Source: Aedes albopictus (lineage: Eukaryota > Arthropoda > Insecta > Diptera > Culicidae). Taken from it: DNA of 64,000 nucleotides. The position numbers and the translations under genes are program-made. Of this stretch, positions 24,501-33,706 are shown one piece after another; the first letter of the stretch is position 1; each line of letters starts with the position of its first letter. The DNA lies in contig NC_085138.1 of assembly GCF_035046485.1 (NCBI RefSeq), positions 5,703,409 through 5,767,408 on the forward strand, read 5' to 3'. Under the pieces are notes generated by a model. The model did not search any database. It was not told the origin of the DNA and worked only from the letters and a program-made list of their open reading frames with translations.

Positions 24501-27500
24501 TTTATTCTTAATCACTTAACCTAATTTACAGCTCTATTATCCACTAGGGCACTACGTGAGCGATTTCAATTGACGACTGCACTTACATTGTGTACAGCGT
24601 ATAGATCTATATTCTATTCTTCTTTATCGAACTGGTTGCCTTTCTGCTGCTTTCACTTTTCTACTCAATACATGGTAGAATGATGAGCACAAAGATGATG
24701 GATGGCCGTTGTTCCTTTCCAATCCGATTGAGGGTCCATTATGAGTAGCAGTTCGCCGATGTCCAGGTATCCGGGTCTGTTTGAGCCACGGGGCTCAGAA
24801 GAGGGTCAGTGCCAGCCGCTCTCGGGGGAAGAGCAACTGACGAAAAATTGCAAGTGCTGGGGCTGGGAATCAAACCCATGACCATCCGCATATGAAGCGA
24901 ACGTGTGACCAATTACGCCATGGACCCTAAAAAAACATAGTTGATTCGTATGATTTTCGGAGTTGCAGTATCCTCAGTGTAGAAAAAGACCGATATAGCC
25001 ACAAAATCATTATGAGCGGACCTGGTGTGGTGGTTAGAACACAAGACTATCACGCCGAGGACCTGGGATCGAATCCCACTCCCGACATACTCACAAAATG
25101 TGGGTTCTTCCTTCGGAAGGGAAGTAAAGCGTGGGTCCCGAGATGAACTAGCCTAGGGTTAAAAATCTCGTTAATACAGACAAAAAAAACATTAAGTTAT
25201 TAATAGAATATGGTCGATAAATCAGAATATGATATACATAATCATCAATAGTATGCCACAATACTCGGTTTGTGGCTGCAGCTCTCCATCCTCGGTCGCG
25301 CCCAATGCTCGCCAGGTCATGCTCCACCTGGTCCGCCCATCGTGCTCTCTGCGCTCCACGCCTACTTGTGCCAACCGGATCCGTTGCAAACACCAGTTTT
25401 GCAGGGTTGTTGTCCGGCATTCTTGCAACATGCCCTGCCCACCGTATCCTTCCGGCTTTGGCCACCTTCTGAATGCTGGGTTCGCCGTAAAGTGCAGCGA
25501 GCTCGTGGTTCATCCTTCTCCGCCACACACCGTTCTCCTGTACGCCGCCGAAGATTGTCCTTAGCACCCGTCGCTCGAAAACTCCGAGTGCTTGCAGGTC
25601 CTCCTCGAGCATCGTCCATGTCTCGTGTCCGTAGAGAACCACCGGTCTTATTAACGTCTTGTACATGGTACATTTGGTGCGGGGGTAAATCTTTTTTGAC
25701 CGCAGTTTCTTCTGGAGCCCATAGTAGGCACGACTTCCACTGATGATGCGCCTTCGTATTTCACGGCTCACGTTATTGTCAGAATTCTTCTACCACCTCG
25801 AAGGTATCCCCGTCTATCGTAACATTGCTGCCAAGGCTTGTCCTGTCTCGCTCAGTCCCACCTACCAGCATGTACTTTGTTTTAGCCGCATTCACCACCA
25901 GTCCGACCTTTGCTGCTTCACGTTTCAGGCGGGTGTACTGTTCTGCCACCGTTCCAAATGTTCTGGCAATAATATCCATGTCATCCGCAAAACAGACAAA
26001 TTGGCTGGATTTCGTGAAGATCGTACCCCGGCTGTTGAGCCCGGCTCGTCGCATAACACCTTCCAGGGCGATGTCGTAGTCCCCGTCGAGATTCAAATGA
26101 ACTGGATAGCTCACCCGAAATCCTTACGCTGTTCTGCACACCGTCCATCGTTGCTCTTATCAGTCTAGTCAGCTTCCCGGGAAAGCTGTTCTCGTCCATA
26201 ATTTTCCATAGCTCTGTGCGGTCGATACTGTCGTATGCCGCTTTGAAGTCGATGAACAGGTGATGCGTTGGGACCTGGTATTCACGGCATTTCTGGAGGA
26301 TTTGCCGTACGGTGAAGATCTGGTCCGTTGTCGACCGGCCGTCGATGAAACCGGCTTGGTAACTTCCCACGAACTCATTTACTTTAGGTGAAAGACGACG
26401 GAAGATGATCTGGGATAGCACTTTGTAGGCGGCATTCAAAACGGTGATCGCTCGAAAGTTCTCACACATTAACTTGTCGCCTTTCTTGTGGATGGGACAG
26501 ATTATCCCTTCCTTCCACTCCTCCGGTAGCTGTTCGGTTTCCCAGATCTTGACTACTAACTGGTGCAGACAGGTGGCCAACTTTTCCGGGCCTATCTTGA
26601 TGAGTTCTGCTACGATACCGTCCTTACCAGCCGCTTTGTTGTTTTTGATCTGGTGGATGGCATCCTTAACTTCCCTCAGCGTGGGAGTTGGTTCGTTCCC
26701 GTCCTCTGCTGCACCAACATAGTCATTTCCTCCGCTGCCTTGGTCCTCCGTGCCTACATTCTCTTCGCCATTCAGGTGCTCGTCGAAGTGCTGCTTCCAC
26801 CTTTCGATCACCTCACGTTTGTCCGTCAGGAGACTCCCTTCCTTATCCCTGCATATTTCGGCTTGCGGCACGTAGCCTTTGCGGGATGCGTTGAGCTTCT
26901 GGTAAAACTTGCGTGTTTCCTGTGAACGGCACAGCAGTTCCATTTACTCGCACTCCGCTTCTTCCAGGCGGCGCTTTTTCTCCCGGAAGAGACGGATTTG
27001 CTGCTTCCGCTTCTGTCTGTATCGCTCCACATTCTGTCGGGTTCCATGCTGCAGCATTACCGCCCGCGCTGCATCCTTCTCCTCCAGCATCGCTCTGCAC
27101 TCCTCGTCGAACCAATCGTTTCGTCGACTCCGTTCTACGTACCCGATAGTGCTCTCGGCTGCGTTGTTGATGGCTGCTTTGACTGTACTCCAGCAGTCCT
27201 CTAGAGGGGCCACATCGAGCACACCCTCGTCCGGCAACGCTGCCTCGAGATTCTGCGCGTATGCGGTGGCGACATCCGGTTGCTTCAGTCGCTCTAGATC
27301 GTACCGGGGCGGCCGCCGGTAATGTACGTTAATAACGGAGAGTTTTGGGCGCAGTTTAACCATCACCAGGTAGTGATCAGAGTCGATATTAGCGCCACGA
27401 TAGGTCCTGACGTCGATAATGTCGGAGAAGTGCCGTCCATCAATCAGAACGTGGTCGATTTGCGATTCCGTTTGTTGTGGTGATCTCCAGGTGTAACGAT

Positions 27501-30500
27501 ACGGGAGGCTGTGCTGGAAGAAGGTGCTACGAATGGCCATGTTCTTGGAGGCGGCGAAATCGATGAGGCGTAGGCCATTTTCGTTCGTCAGCTGGTGGGC
27601 GCTGAACTTTCCAATCGTCGGTCTGAATTCCTTCTCCGTGTTTAGATCCCCTATGATGATCTTGACGTCTTGGTTTGGGCAGCGGTCGTACTCGCGTTCG
27701 AGCTGCGCGTAAAATGCGTCTTTGTCATCATCAGTGCTTCCGGAGTTTGCATTGCAGCCTTTCTTGTGAATAGGGCAGATTACCCCTTCTTTCCACTTTT
27801 CCGGTAGCTGTTCGGTTTCCCAGATCCTGACTATCAACCGGTGCAAACTTTTCTGAGCCCATCTTGATGAGTTCGCTGCGATACCATCCTAACCAGTTGC
27901 TTTGTTGATTTTAGGCTGGTAAATGGTATCCTTAATTTCCCTTAGCGTGGGAGTTGGGTTATTTCCGTCCTATGGTGCTTTAACGTAGTCGTTTCCTCCA
28001 TTATCGTGGTCTACGTTCTCCACGCCATTCAGGTGCTCGACGAAGCAGTGTCTCCACCTTTCGAAAACCTCACGGCCGTCAAAAGACCCCCGTCCTTATC
28101 CCTACATATTTCGGCTCGCAGCACGAAGCCGTTAGGGGATGTGTTGAGCTTCTGATAGAACTTCCGTGTTTCATGGGAACGGCATAGCAGTTCCATTTTT
28201 TCGCACTCCGTTTCTGCTGTTTCCGCATCTGTTTGTAATGTTCCAAGTTTTGCCGAATTCTTTACTGCGTTATTCTCCTTCTAAATCGCCCTGTACTTTT
28301 AGTCGAACTATTCGGTTTGTCGACTTCATTCCACGTACCAGATGGTGCTTTCGGCTGCGTTGTTGATGGCTGCTTTTACTTTTCTCCAGTAGTCTGCTTA
28401 GAGGGTTTGAGAGTTCGATACAAGATCTAGGTCGAAGTTTGTTATCGCTTGTCGAACTCTCAAACCCTCTAAGAGGAGATGAATTCATCAAACGCTGTTC
28501 GCCTTGTAAAGGTGCCTGGCCATTCTTCCATTGCTGGAAATGAGTTAGCTGATGAGCTAGCTCGCAATGGATCATCACATAACTTTATTGGAGCTGGGCA
28601 AACTTTTTCAATATCGAAGTGTTGGGTAAAGTATTGACACCTGCTGCCATTATTCTGAGCCATCTCTAGGGGTGAAGTATATCTAATATCTAACAAATTT
28701 GACCAGCAGAATTACAGCATGCAGGGATGCAAAATGTCGCAGAATTTCATGAAAAAAAATGTCATGACATTTTTCTATTTACCTACACCACTTTCGGTGT
28801 AAATTTCTGCTCGTACGCATCACCAGTCGATAACGCTGATTAGTTATGGATAATCAATGATGTCGCCGATTAACATTACCGACTAAGTGTAGTGAAATAG
28901 AAAATAATGAAATTACTTTTTTATGACGTTCCCATCCCTGCCAGCATGCAATCTTTTGAAATAATTATCAATTTTCATACAGCATTTCCTGAATAAAACT
29001 GTTCAGAGTTTTATGTAGCCCAAGGGGAGAAGCGGGAAATTTGCAGCTCTGAATTGAAATTTTATAGACAAACTCATAGTGTCATTATTCAAAAAAATAT
29101 TTTACTTCAACAGGTTATCTATGGTGATACGGACAGTATCATGATCAACACCAACAGCATCGACTACGACGAGGTGTACAAGATCGGATCTAACATCAAG
29201 CAAATCGTGAACAAAACGTACAAATGTCTGGAGCTGGACGTGGACGGAATCTACAAGTATCTGCTGCTGTTGAAGAAAAAGAAGTATGCCGCCGTTTCGA
29301 TTGCCAAGGTGGGCGACGAGTTCAAGTGCACCCAGGAGTTGAAGGGTTTGGACATCGTTCGACGAGATTGGTCCAAACTGGCGGTAATTGCCGGAAACTT
29401 TATCCTGAGCGAAATTCTGTCCGATAAACCGATGGATGAGCGAATCGAGAACATTCACGCAAAGCTGGAGAAGGTCAAAGATGATCTGATGAATGGGGTC
29501 ACTTATCCGTCGCTGCTTGAAATCACCAAACAATTGACACGTGCGCTGAACGAGTACTCAGACGCGTCTCAACTGCCGCACGTAACCGTGGCAATGCGAA
29601 TGAACAAGCAACGGAACCGTAACTTCAAACGGGGAGATGTCGTCGGTTACATCATTTGCGACGATGGAACATCCGCCGCGGCCATGAAACGTGCCTACCA
29701 CATAGATGAACTGAAAGATCCGGCCAACAAGGACAAGCTGAAACCGGACGTGGAATACTATCTGTCCCAGCAGGTTTTCCCGGTGGTGTTCCGAATCTGT
29801 GAACCGCTGGAAGGAACGGATGCCTGCCGGTTGGCCATGTGCCTTGGATTGGATCCGAAAAAGTTCCAGAGTATGGCTCTGAAGGATACCGAGAGAGACT
29901 ACGTCGACGGTGAAGCAGTACAGAAGACCATCGCCCAGAAGTATCGCCACTGCCACTGGTTTGAGTATACATGTGTCATATGTAAAACGAAGAACCCCGT
30001 GGCCAGTGGGTTCAAGCAGGACGGTGGACGGTACAAGTCGGTATTTGAGCGCTGTCGGAATGAGAGTTGCAAGGTGTTGCCTCACCAATATCTGCCGGCA
30101 ATCGTAAACGAGTTGAATGCAGCGATTCGTGGGGACATAAAACGGTTCTATCAGCGGTGGATGGTATGTGACAACCCGATTTGTAATCAGAACACAAGAC
30201 TTTTCTCTCAGGTTTGTTTGTTGATAGCAGTTTGTTTCCAGGATTTCGAACTACAGTGAACTTTCTTTCAGGTGGCCAGCAAAAACAATCCCCACTGTTT
30301 GCACTGCCAGAATGGACTTCTGGTGCAGCAGTACTCCGAATCGGACTTGTACAAGCAGCTGAATTACTATAAATATATGTTCGATCTGAGTCACCACGAC
30401 GGCAGGGGTAAGTTGGTTTTGATCGAAATTTAAACCATTATTTATTTATGTTATTCCCTTTCTCAGTCGTAAAGCTGCTATCGGCTGAACTTCGCAACAT

Positions 30501-30726
30501 CTACACGGCACTGAGCGCAACCGTTGAACGGTTCCTGTCGAAATCGAAGTACGCCAACATCAAGCTGTCCACGCTGTATCTGAACTACGTGATGAATCCC
30601 AGTTCGCGGCAAGCCAAGATCTACCCCATCAAAGAGCTGACCAACACGATCGCCCACGAGAAGAAAGCCCCTTCGGCCAAAGGTGCCGAACTGGTTCGGT
30701 GGCAGCAGTACCTAAACTACGAGTAA
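15507..30726 (+). CDS. PolA1: DNA polymerase alpha catalytic subunit, eight coding exons
   Basis: This is the replicative family B polymerase that extends primase RNA primers in the nuclear pol alpha-primase complex. Coding exons are 15507-15522, 15592-15795, 16063-17459, 17541-18426, 18491-19020, 29114-30211, 30272-30407 and 30467-30726. All introns are GT/AG and phases match, giving 4527 bases and 1508 residues, close to other insect p180 subunits. Residues ~70-100 carry the p180 N-terminal pattern [19 protein letters not shown], followed by a basic stretch ([19 protein letters not shown]). Exon 4 holds the degenerate exonuclease-like region. Motif A is DFNSLYPS (D877), motif B is KLTANSLYG (K964), and motif C is YGDTDS (D1016, D1018). 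Two cysteine modules follow: CVICKTKNP with CRNESC, then VCDNPIC with HCLHC. The catalytic acidic residues are present and no frame breaks are seen. Exon borders are inferred from sequence only. Confidence 0.95.
21021..21199. mobile_element. TA-flanked GGG-ended MITE in intron 5
   Basis: A 179-bp element with inverted ends contains the core TTTGTTCTCTTCGTCATGGG on the left and its reverse complement on the right. TA flanks both ends (21019-21020, 21200-21201), and the termini are GGGT and ACCCC-type. No coding capacity. Confidence 0.55.
21202..22970. repeat. Degenerate TCC/GGA-type repeat field with a strand switch
   Basis: From about 21200 to 21910 the plus strand is pyrimidine-rich, with repeated words such as TTCCTGAAG and TTTCTTC. 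From about 21940 to 22970 it is purine-rich with the complementary words (GGAATTCCTG, GAAGAATTC). The two halves are therefore inverted relative to each other and could fold back. Similar purine-rich repeats recur at 49540-50210. No gene is supported. Confidence 0.45.
21412..21590 (+). mobile_element. tRNA-derived SINE copy, plus strand
   Basis: It has a box A-like ACCATGCGGTTAGAGTC, then GAGGGTTCGATTCCCGCTCC as box B, then GAAAATTTTCACGAGAATAG. The same order, inverted, is present at 48780-48962, so both belong to one SINE family. The 3' boundary is approximate. Confidence 0.5.
24215..24300 (+). repeat. tRNA-like segment
   Basis: A box B-like GGTTCGATTCCAGG follows a box A-like GGGCGTATGAGTAAAGC at tRNA spacing and is followed by a T-run. 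It is probably a short SINE remnant inside the TA-flanked element. Confidence 0.35.
24700..24932 (-). mobile_element. tRNA-derived SINE, minus strand
   Basis: Read on the minus strand it begins AGGGTCCATGGCGTAATTGG (box A) and continues with GGGTTTGATTCCCAGCCCC (box B). It extends to about 24700 with a tRNA-unrelated body. Boundaries are approximate. Confidence 0.5.
25017..25190 (+). mobile_element. tRNA-derived SINE, plus strand
   Basis: It has the box A-like GTGGTGGTTAGAACACAAGA and the box B-like GGGATCGAATCCCACTCCC. A body follows, containing GTGGGTTCTTCCTTCGGAAG, and then an A-rich tail near 25183. It abuts the 3' end of the minus-strand LINE at about 25191. Confidence 0.6.
25191..27757 (-). 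pseudogene. Broken LINE retrotransposon (endonuclease plus reverse transcriptase)
   Basis: On the minus strand, 27757-26944 encodes the C-terminal half of an AP-type endonuclease, with GDLN and [12 protein letters not shown] followed by DSDHYLV. An in-frame stop separates it from the RT at 26943-25779, with [35 protein letters not shown] and FADDMDI. A frameshift lies near 26110 and another break near 25775. The C-terminal region at 25771-25148 has the WAGHVARM pattern typical of these elements. It is 5' truncated within the endonuclease and cannot be active. The clade is uncertain; an RTE-like assignment is my best guess. It sits antisense inside the DNA polymerase alpha intron. Confidence 0.8.
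27758..28395 (-). pseudogene. Older LINE copy, RT N-terminal region, minus strand
   Basis: Minus-strand translation from 27846 gives [20 protein letters not shown] followed by ICPIHKKG, the same RT region as in the neighbouring LINE but diverged. The DNA from 27850 to 28395 parallels 26560-27150 with many stops. It joins the endonuclease of the younger copy at 27757, which produces a chimeric 300-residue open frame (26944-27846) that is not a real gene. Confidence 0.65.
28397..28473. repeat. Perfect 22-bp inverted repeat
   Basis: CTTAGAGGGTTTGAGAGTTC plus GA (28397-28418) and its exact reverse complement (28452-28473) flank 33 bases. It marks the junction between the older LINE copy and an RNase H-like fragment. 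Confidence 0.7.
28491..28640 (+). pseudogene. RNase H domain fragment of a non-LTR retrotransposon
   Basis: Plus-strand translation gives [20 protein letters not shown], the C-terminal RNase H signature (GH.x.GNE.AD.LA) of I/Jockey-group elements. It is short and isolated, in the opposite orientation to the LINE to its left. Confidence 0.65.
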
Positions 30727-31116
30727 AGTATACATTTTCTTATTAATTGCTGATTTATTTCATATTGTGAGTTTTGATAGGGACCAATAAGATGATATTT
30801 ATAGAAACTAGCAACAAATACTAAGCTGGATGACATCCCTTAGGCAAAAAAAAAAAATCGGATTCATCTGTCTCTACGTTAAAACTACAATTTTTTTTCC
30901 TAAGCATCCATGGTGGTGCATAAAGCCGAAGGAAAGATCTGTATTCCTTTGCTGTTATGTCCTCCATGGTTCCAATCTAACACTTGCTTGCAGATTTCGT
31001 TCCCACCTTTGCAGTATGATCGATCCATCTCCACTTTCGCTTCCGAATTTCTGTCCCTATCGATTTCTGATAACATGGACGATCCGCGTTTATGAATGAA
31101 CCAGATTTTTTGTCAC

Positions 31117-31690
31117 CTTTAGAGGGAGAGTTTACAGAAAAACCTTTGGGCTCAGTATGGGTAGCAAGCTGTCCCCTCTACTAGCGGACCTCTTCATGAG
31201 CGATTTTGAGAACGAAGTTCAAAAGAAGAAGTTGATTCCCAGGATCTGGTGGCGCTACGTTGACGATATTTTCTTTCGTCCCAGATAAAGAACGATATTT
31301 GGAAATGAAGACAGCACGTTGAAATTTGGAATCTACCGCAAGCCTACCTCATCGACAGATATACATCACATCAGATTCCAATCACTTCGGTGCCCAGAAG
31401 CAAGCCGCCTTCCACTCTATGGCACACTGGCTGTTTAACGTATAAGTACGAAGGAAGAGTTCGAAGAAGAGAAATGCCGCATTTATTCAGCAGCCAAATT
31501 GAATGGGGTACGACAAATGTAAGACACATTGCCGCAGTATGTATAACTACACTACAACCGGACACAAAAGACGTGAAAAGAATCAGCCTGCCATTCTACC
31601 CCAGAATAACAAACCCCATAAAACCACACTCCACCGACAAGGGTTACAACGTTGTTCACAATGGTGAGAACACCGCGTGATTTGCTTTGT
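31117..31690 (+). pseudogene. Penelope-like element reverse transcriptase fragment
   Basis: Plus-strand frames show GSKLSPLLADLFMSDFE, then WWRYVDDIFF, then FGIYRKPT and RISLPFYPRITNPIK, with frame changes between them. The RYVDD box and the late YRKPT pattern are typical of Penelope-like RTs. It begins 390 bases after the polymerase stop codon. No GIY-YIG domain is visible. Confidence 0.65.
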
Positions 31691-31703
31691 AACAAGTTTC
31701 CAC

Positions 31704-33221
31704 TAATAGAAACACACTAGAACTCCAATGGCGCTGTAGTCACTTTTCCAAATTAATCCAAATTAAGTCACTAATTTAATTGTTATAATTCACTATTTTT
31801 AAGTGTCCATTTTATAGAGGATCTTTTGTTTTAATAAACAAAATTGATTTGACACTTCTAGTACCGCTAGTGACGCTGTAAGGGCGAGGATTAGAATAAC
31901 TAGCCACCCAGACAACCAATTTGCACGTGTAATGAAGTTTATCTTCATGTTATACGTACTTTTATACGGTAAAGTTACATCACATACGATGCAGTAAAAG
32001 TGCCTTATGCGTACAAAAGTGGAGATGCTATACGTGCATTGACGGAAAAATAATAACGCTTTATGACTTGAAGCGATATCTTATGCGATGCACGGTATGC
32101 ACTATTAAGACGTAATATGGCATCTTATGCGACTTTATGATATTAAAAAAAAAAACAATTCTTGTCACCTTAGTATCGAACTAATAACCTTTGGATTATC
32201 GAGTCACACTTCACACTTAACACCAAACACTACTTATGAAACACACTTGCTAATTGCCATGACATTCTAACTCACCTCAGTATTTGTTGAAATGCACTTC
32301 ATTTCCATGCGTTGTACGTGTTCGGCAGGCTATCTGGAGCTCAATATGACGAAGCGTGATTTCCCGTACAGTTATCACTACCCCTCTATTGCTAGCAAAA
32401 CCCATTGTTAATTATCAGGTCAACAAAACAAAAATGATGACTTTGTAACTTGATTTGTCACCGCAATGATGACTGCTCACTTTCTTGTAGCTTTTTGGCA
32501 CTCCAAGAGCACCTCTATCATTATTGTTATCACGAATCACATCGCAATATGCCAACGTTAACGATTCTAGCTTATGCAAGTTTGTTCGTACATTTTAACG
32601 AGTTTATTTTTACTTTAATGCCATTCAGTTTATACACCAATGCGACATAAGCTGACATAATAAGAAAAGTACCAAGCGAAGTCATATAACCATCGCAGCA
32701 CGTAATTATGCGAATTCAATTGACACTTTGCGAGTTTGCTTGGACACTTTTGCGAATGAGCAAAGTTCGTCGCAATAAAACATCAGAATATCGTCTACTA
32801 CGATTTAGTCATACATAATAAAAGTTAATTTGCACTCTTATATGATTTCATCAGATACATCGCAATAAGTTCAAAAAATAACATCATATGCGATGAAAAT
32901 TGCTCCTCAGCCGTACAGATATGCGATAGTGACTTGAAATAATCCTTTATACGATGTGCAGCGTGCTTCCTTATGCGATTCCTGGTTGTCTGGGCACAGA
33001 AGTCCAATGTCGCGACTGTTCGTGTGACTAACATCAAGTTTGCCACGCCCTTACAACATCAGTGGCGGTACTAGAAGTGTCAAATAAATTTTGTTTACCA
33101 AATCAAGTGATACTCTTCAAGCTGGACACTTAAAAACAATCAATTATTACAATAAAAGTTATTAATTATATTAAATAGGAAAATTGACTATAGCGCCATT
33201 GGAGTTCTAGTGTTTTTCTAT
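31704..33221. repeat. Large inverted repeat with ~190-base arms
   Basis: The left arm (31704-31895) starts near CACTAGAACTCCAATGGCGC and ends near CGCTGTAAGGGCG. It is matched inverted at 33042-33221. The DNA between the arms (about 31890-33050, outside the nested insertion) is repeated inverted again at 33222-33300. This gives an arm, loop, inverted arm, inverted loop order. Confidence 0.6.
31907..32994. mobile_element. Inverted-repeat element with CCCAGACAACCA ends
   Basis: A 1088-bp insertion has ends CCCAGACAACCA and the inverted TGGTTGTCTGGG copy. Comparison with the uninterrupted copy at 33222-33300 shows a clean insertion with a 2-bp CA duplication. The interior is AT-rich with repeated TATGCGAT words and no transposase. 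Confidence 0.6.
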
Positions 33222-33405
33222 CGGGCGAGGCAAACTAGGTGTTAGTCACACGAACAGTCGCGACATTGAACTTCTGTGGCTAGTTATTCTAATTTTCCAC
33301 TTGACGAGCAGTCTGGCATTTGCATGGAATGCACGGCGAGGAAGTAAAACACGTGTGGCTAGTGTAACGATCAGTATTATAGGAATGAGTTTATTAGCAA
33401 TGATT

Positions 33406-33669
33406 CTTCTTCTTCTTCTTCTTCTTCTTCTTGGCGTAACGTCCTCACTGGGACAAAGCCTGCTTCTCAGCTTAGTGTTCTATGAGCACTTCCACAGTTA
33501 TTAACTGAGAGCTTCCTCTGCCAATGATTATTTTGCTTGTGTATATCGTGTGGCAGGCACGAAGATACTCTATGCCCAAGGAAGTCAAGGAAATTTCCTT
33601 TACGAAAAGATCCTGGACCGACCGGGAATCGAACCCGTCACCTTAGCATGGTCATGCTGAATAAAATGC
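33406..33669 (-). mobile_element. Feilai-type tRNA-derived SINE in the copia LTR
   Basis: The minus-strand copy has box B GGGTTCGATTCCCGGTCGG and a body with GAAGCTCTCAGTTAATAACT. Its 3' tail is GAAGAA repeats (CTT repeats at 33406-33434 on the plus strand). The 10-bp duplication AGCAATGATT flanks it (33396-33405, 33670-33679). The right copia LTR at about 49036 shows the uninterrupted site. The family call rests on remembered features of Aedes Feilai. Confidence 0.78.
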
Positions 33670-33706
33670 AGCAATGATTGTAATGACTATAAATTATCAA
33701 GGCCAC

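Larger units (their letters stand above)
23979..24979. mobile_element. TA-flanked element with CACTGAGGATACTG termini
   Basis: A 1001-bp element has perfect 14-bp inverted ends (CACTGAGGATACTG) and TA duplications at 23977-23978 and 24980-24981. The interior has many CGTATGAAAATCATACG-type palindromic words and no transposase. Two tRNA-like segments lie inside (24215-24300, and 24712-24930 inverted). Confidence 0.65.
19021..29113 (+). other. 10.1-kb repeat-filled intron 5 of DNA polymerase alpha
   Basis: The intron starts GTAAGT after motif B (exon 5 ends ATGAACTACCAG) and ends CAACAG before the VIYGDTDS codons. It holds SINEs, MITEs, degenerate repeats and LINE copies, described separately. 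All other introns of this gene are 59 to 267 bases, so this one grew by transposon insertion. Stretches 19100-20150 and 23130-23560 hold AT-rich sequence with no recognised feature. Confidence 0.85.

Noticed and set aside
25229..27322. Plus-strand frames of 60-157 residues
   Set aside because: They are shadows of the minus-strand LINE, which shows endonuclease and RT motifs.
26944..27846. A 300-residue host gene
   Set aside because: It is a fusion of two LINE copies, with RT and endonuclease motifs in the wrong order.
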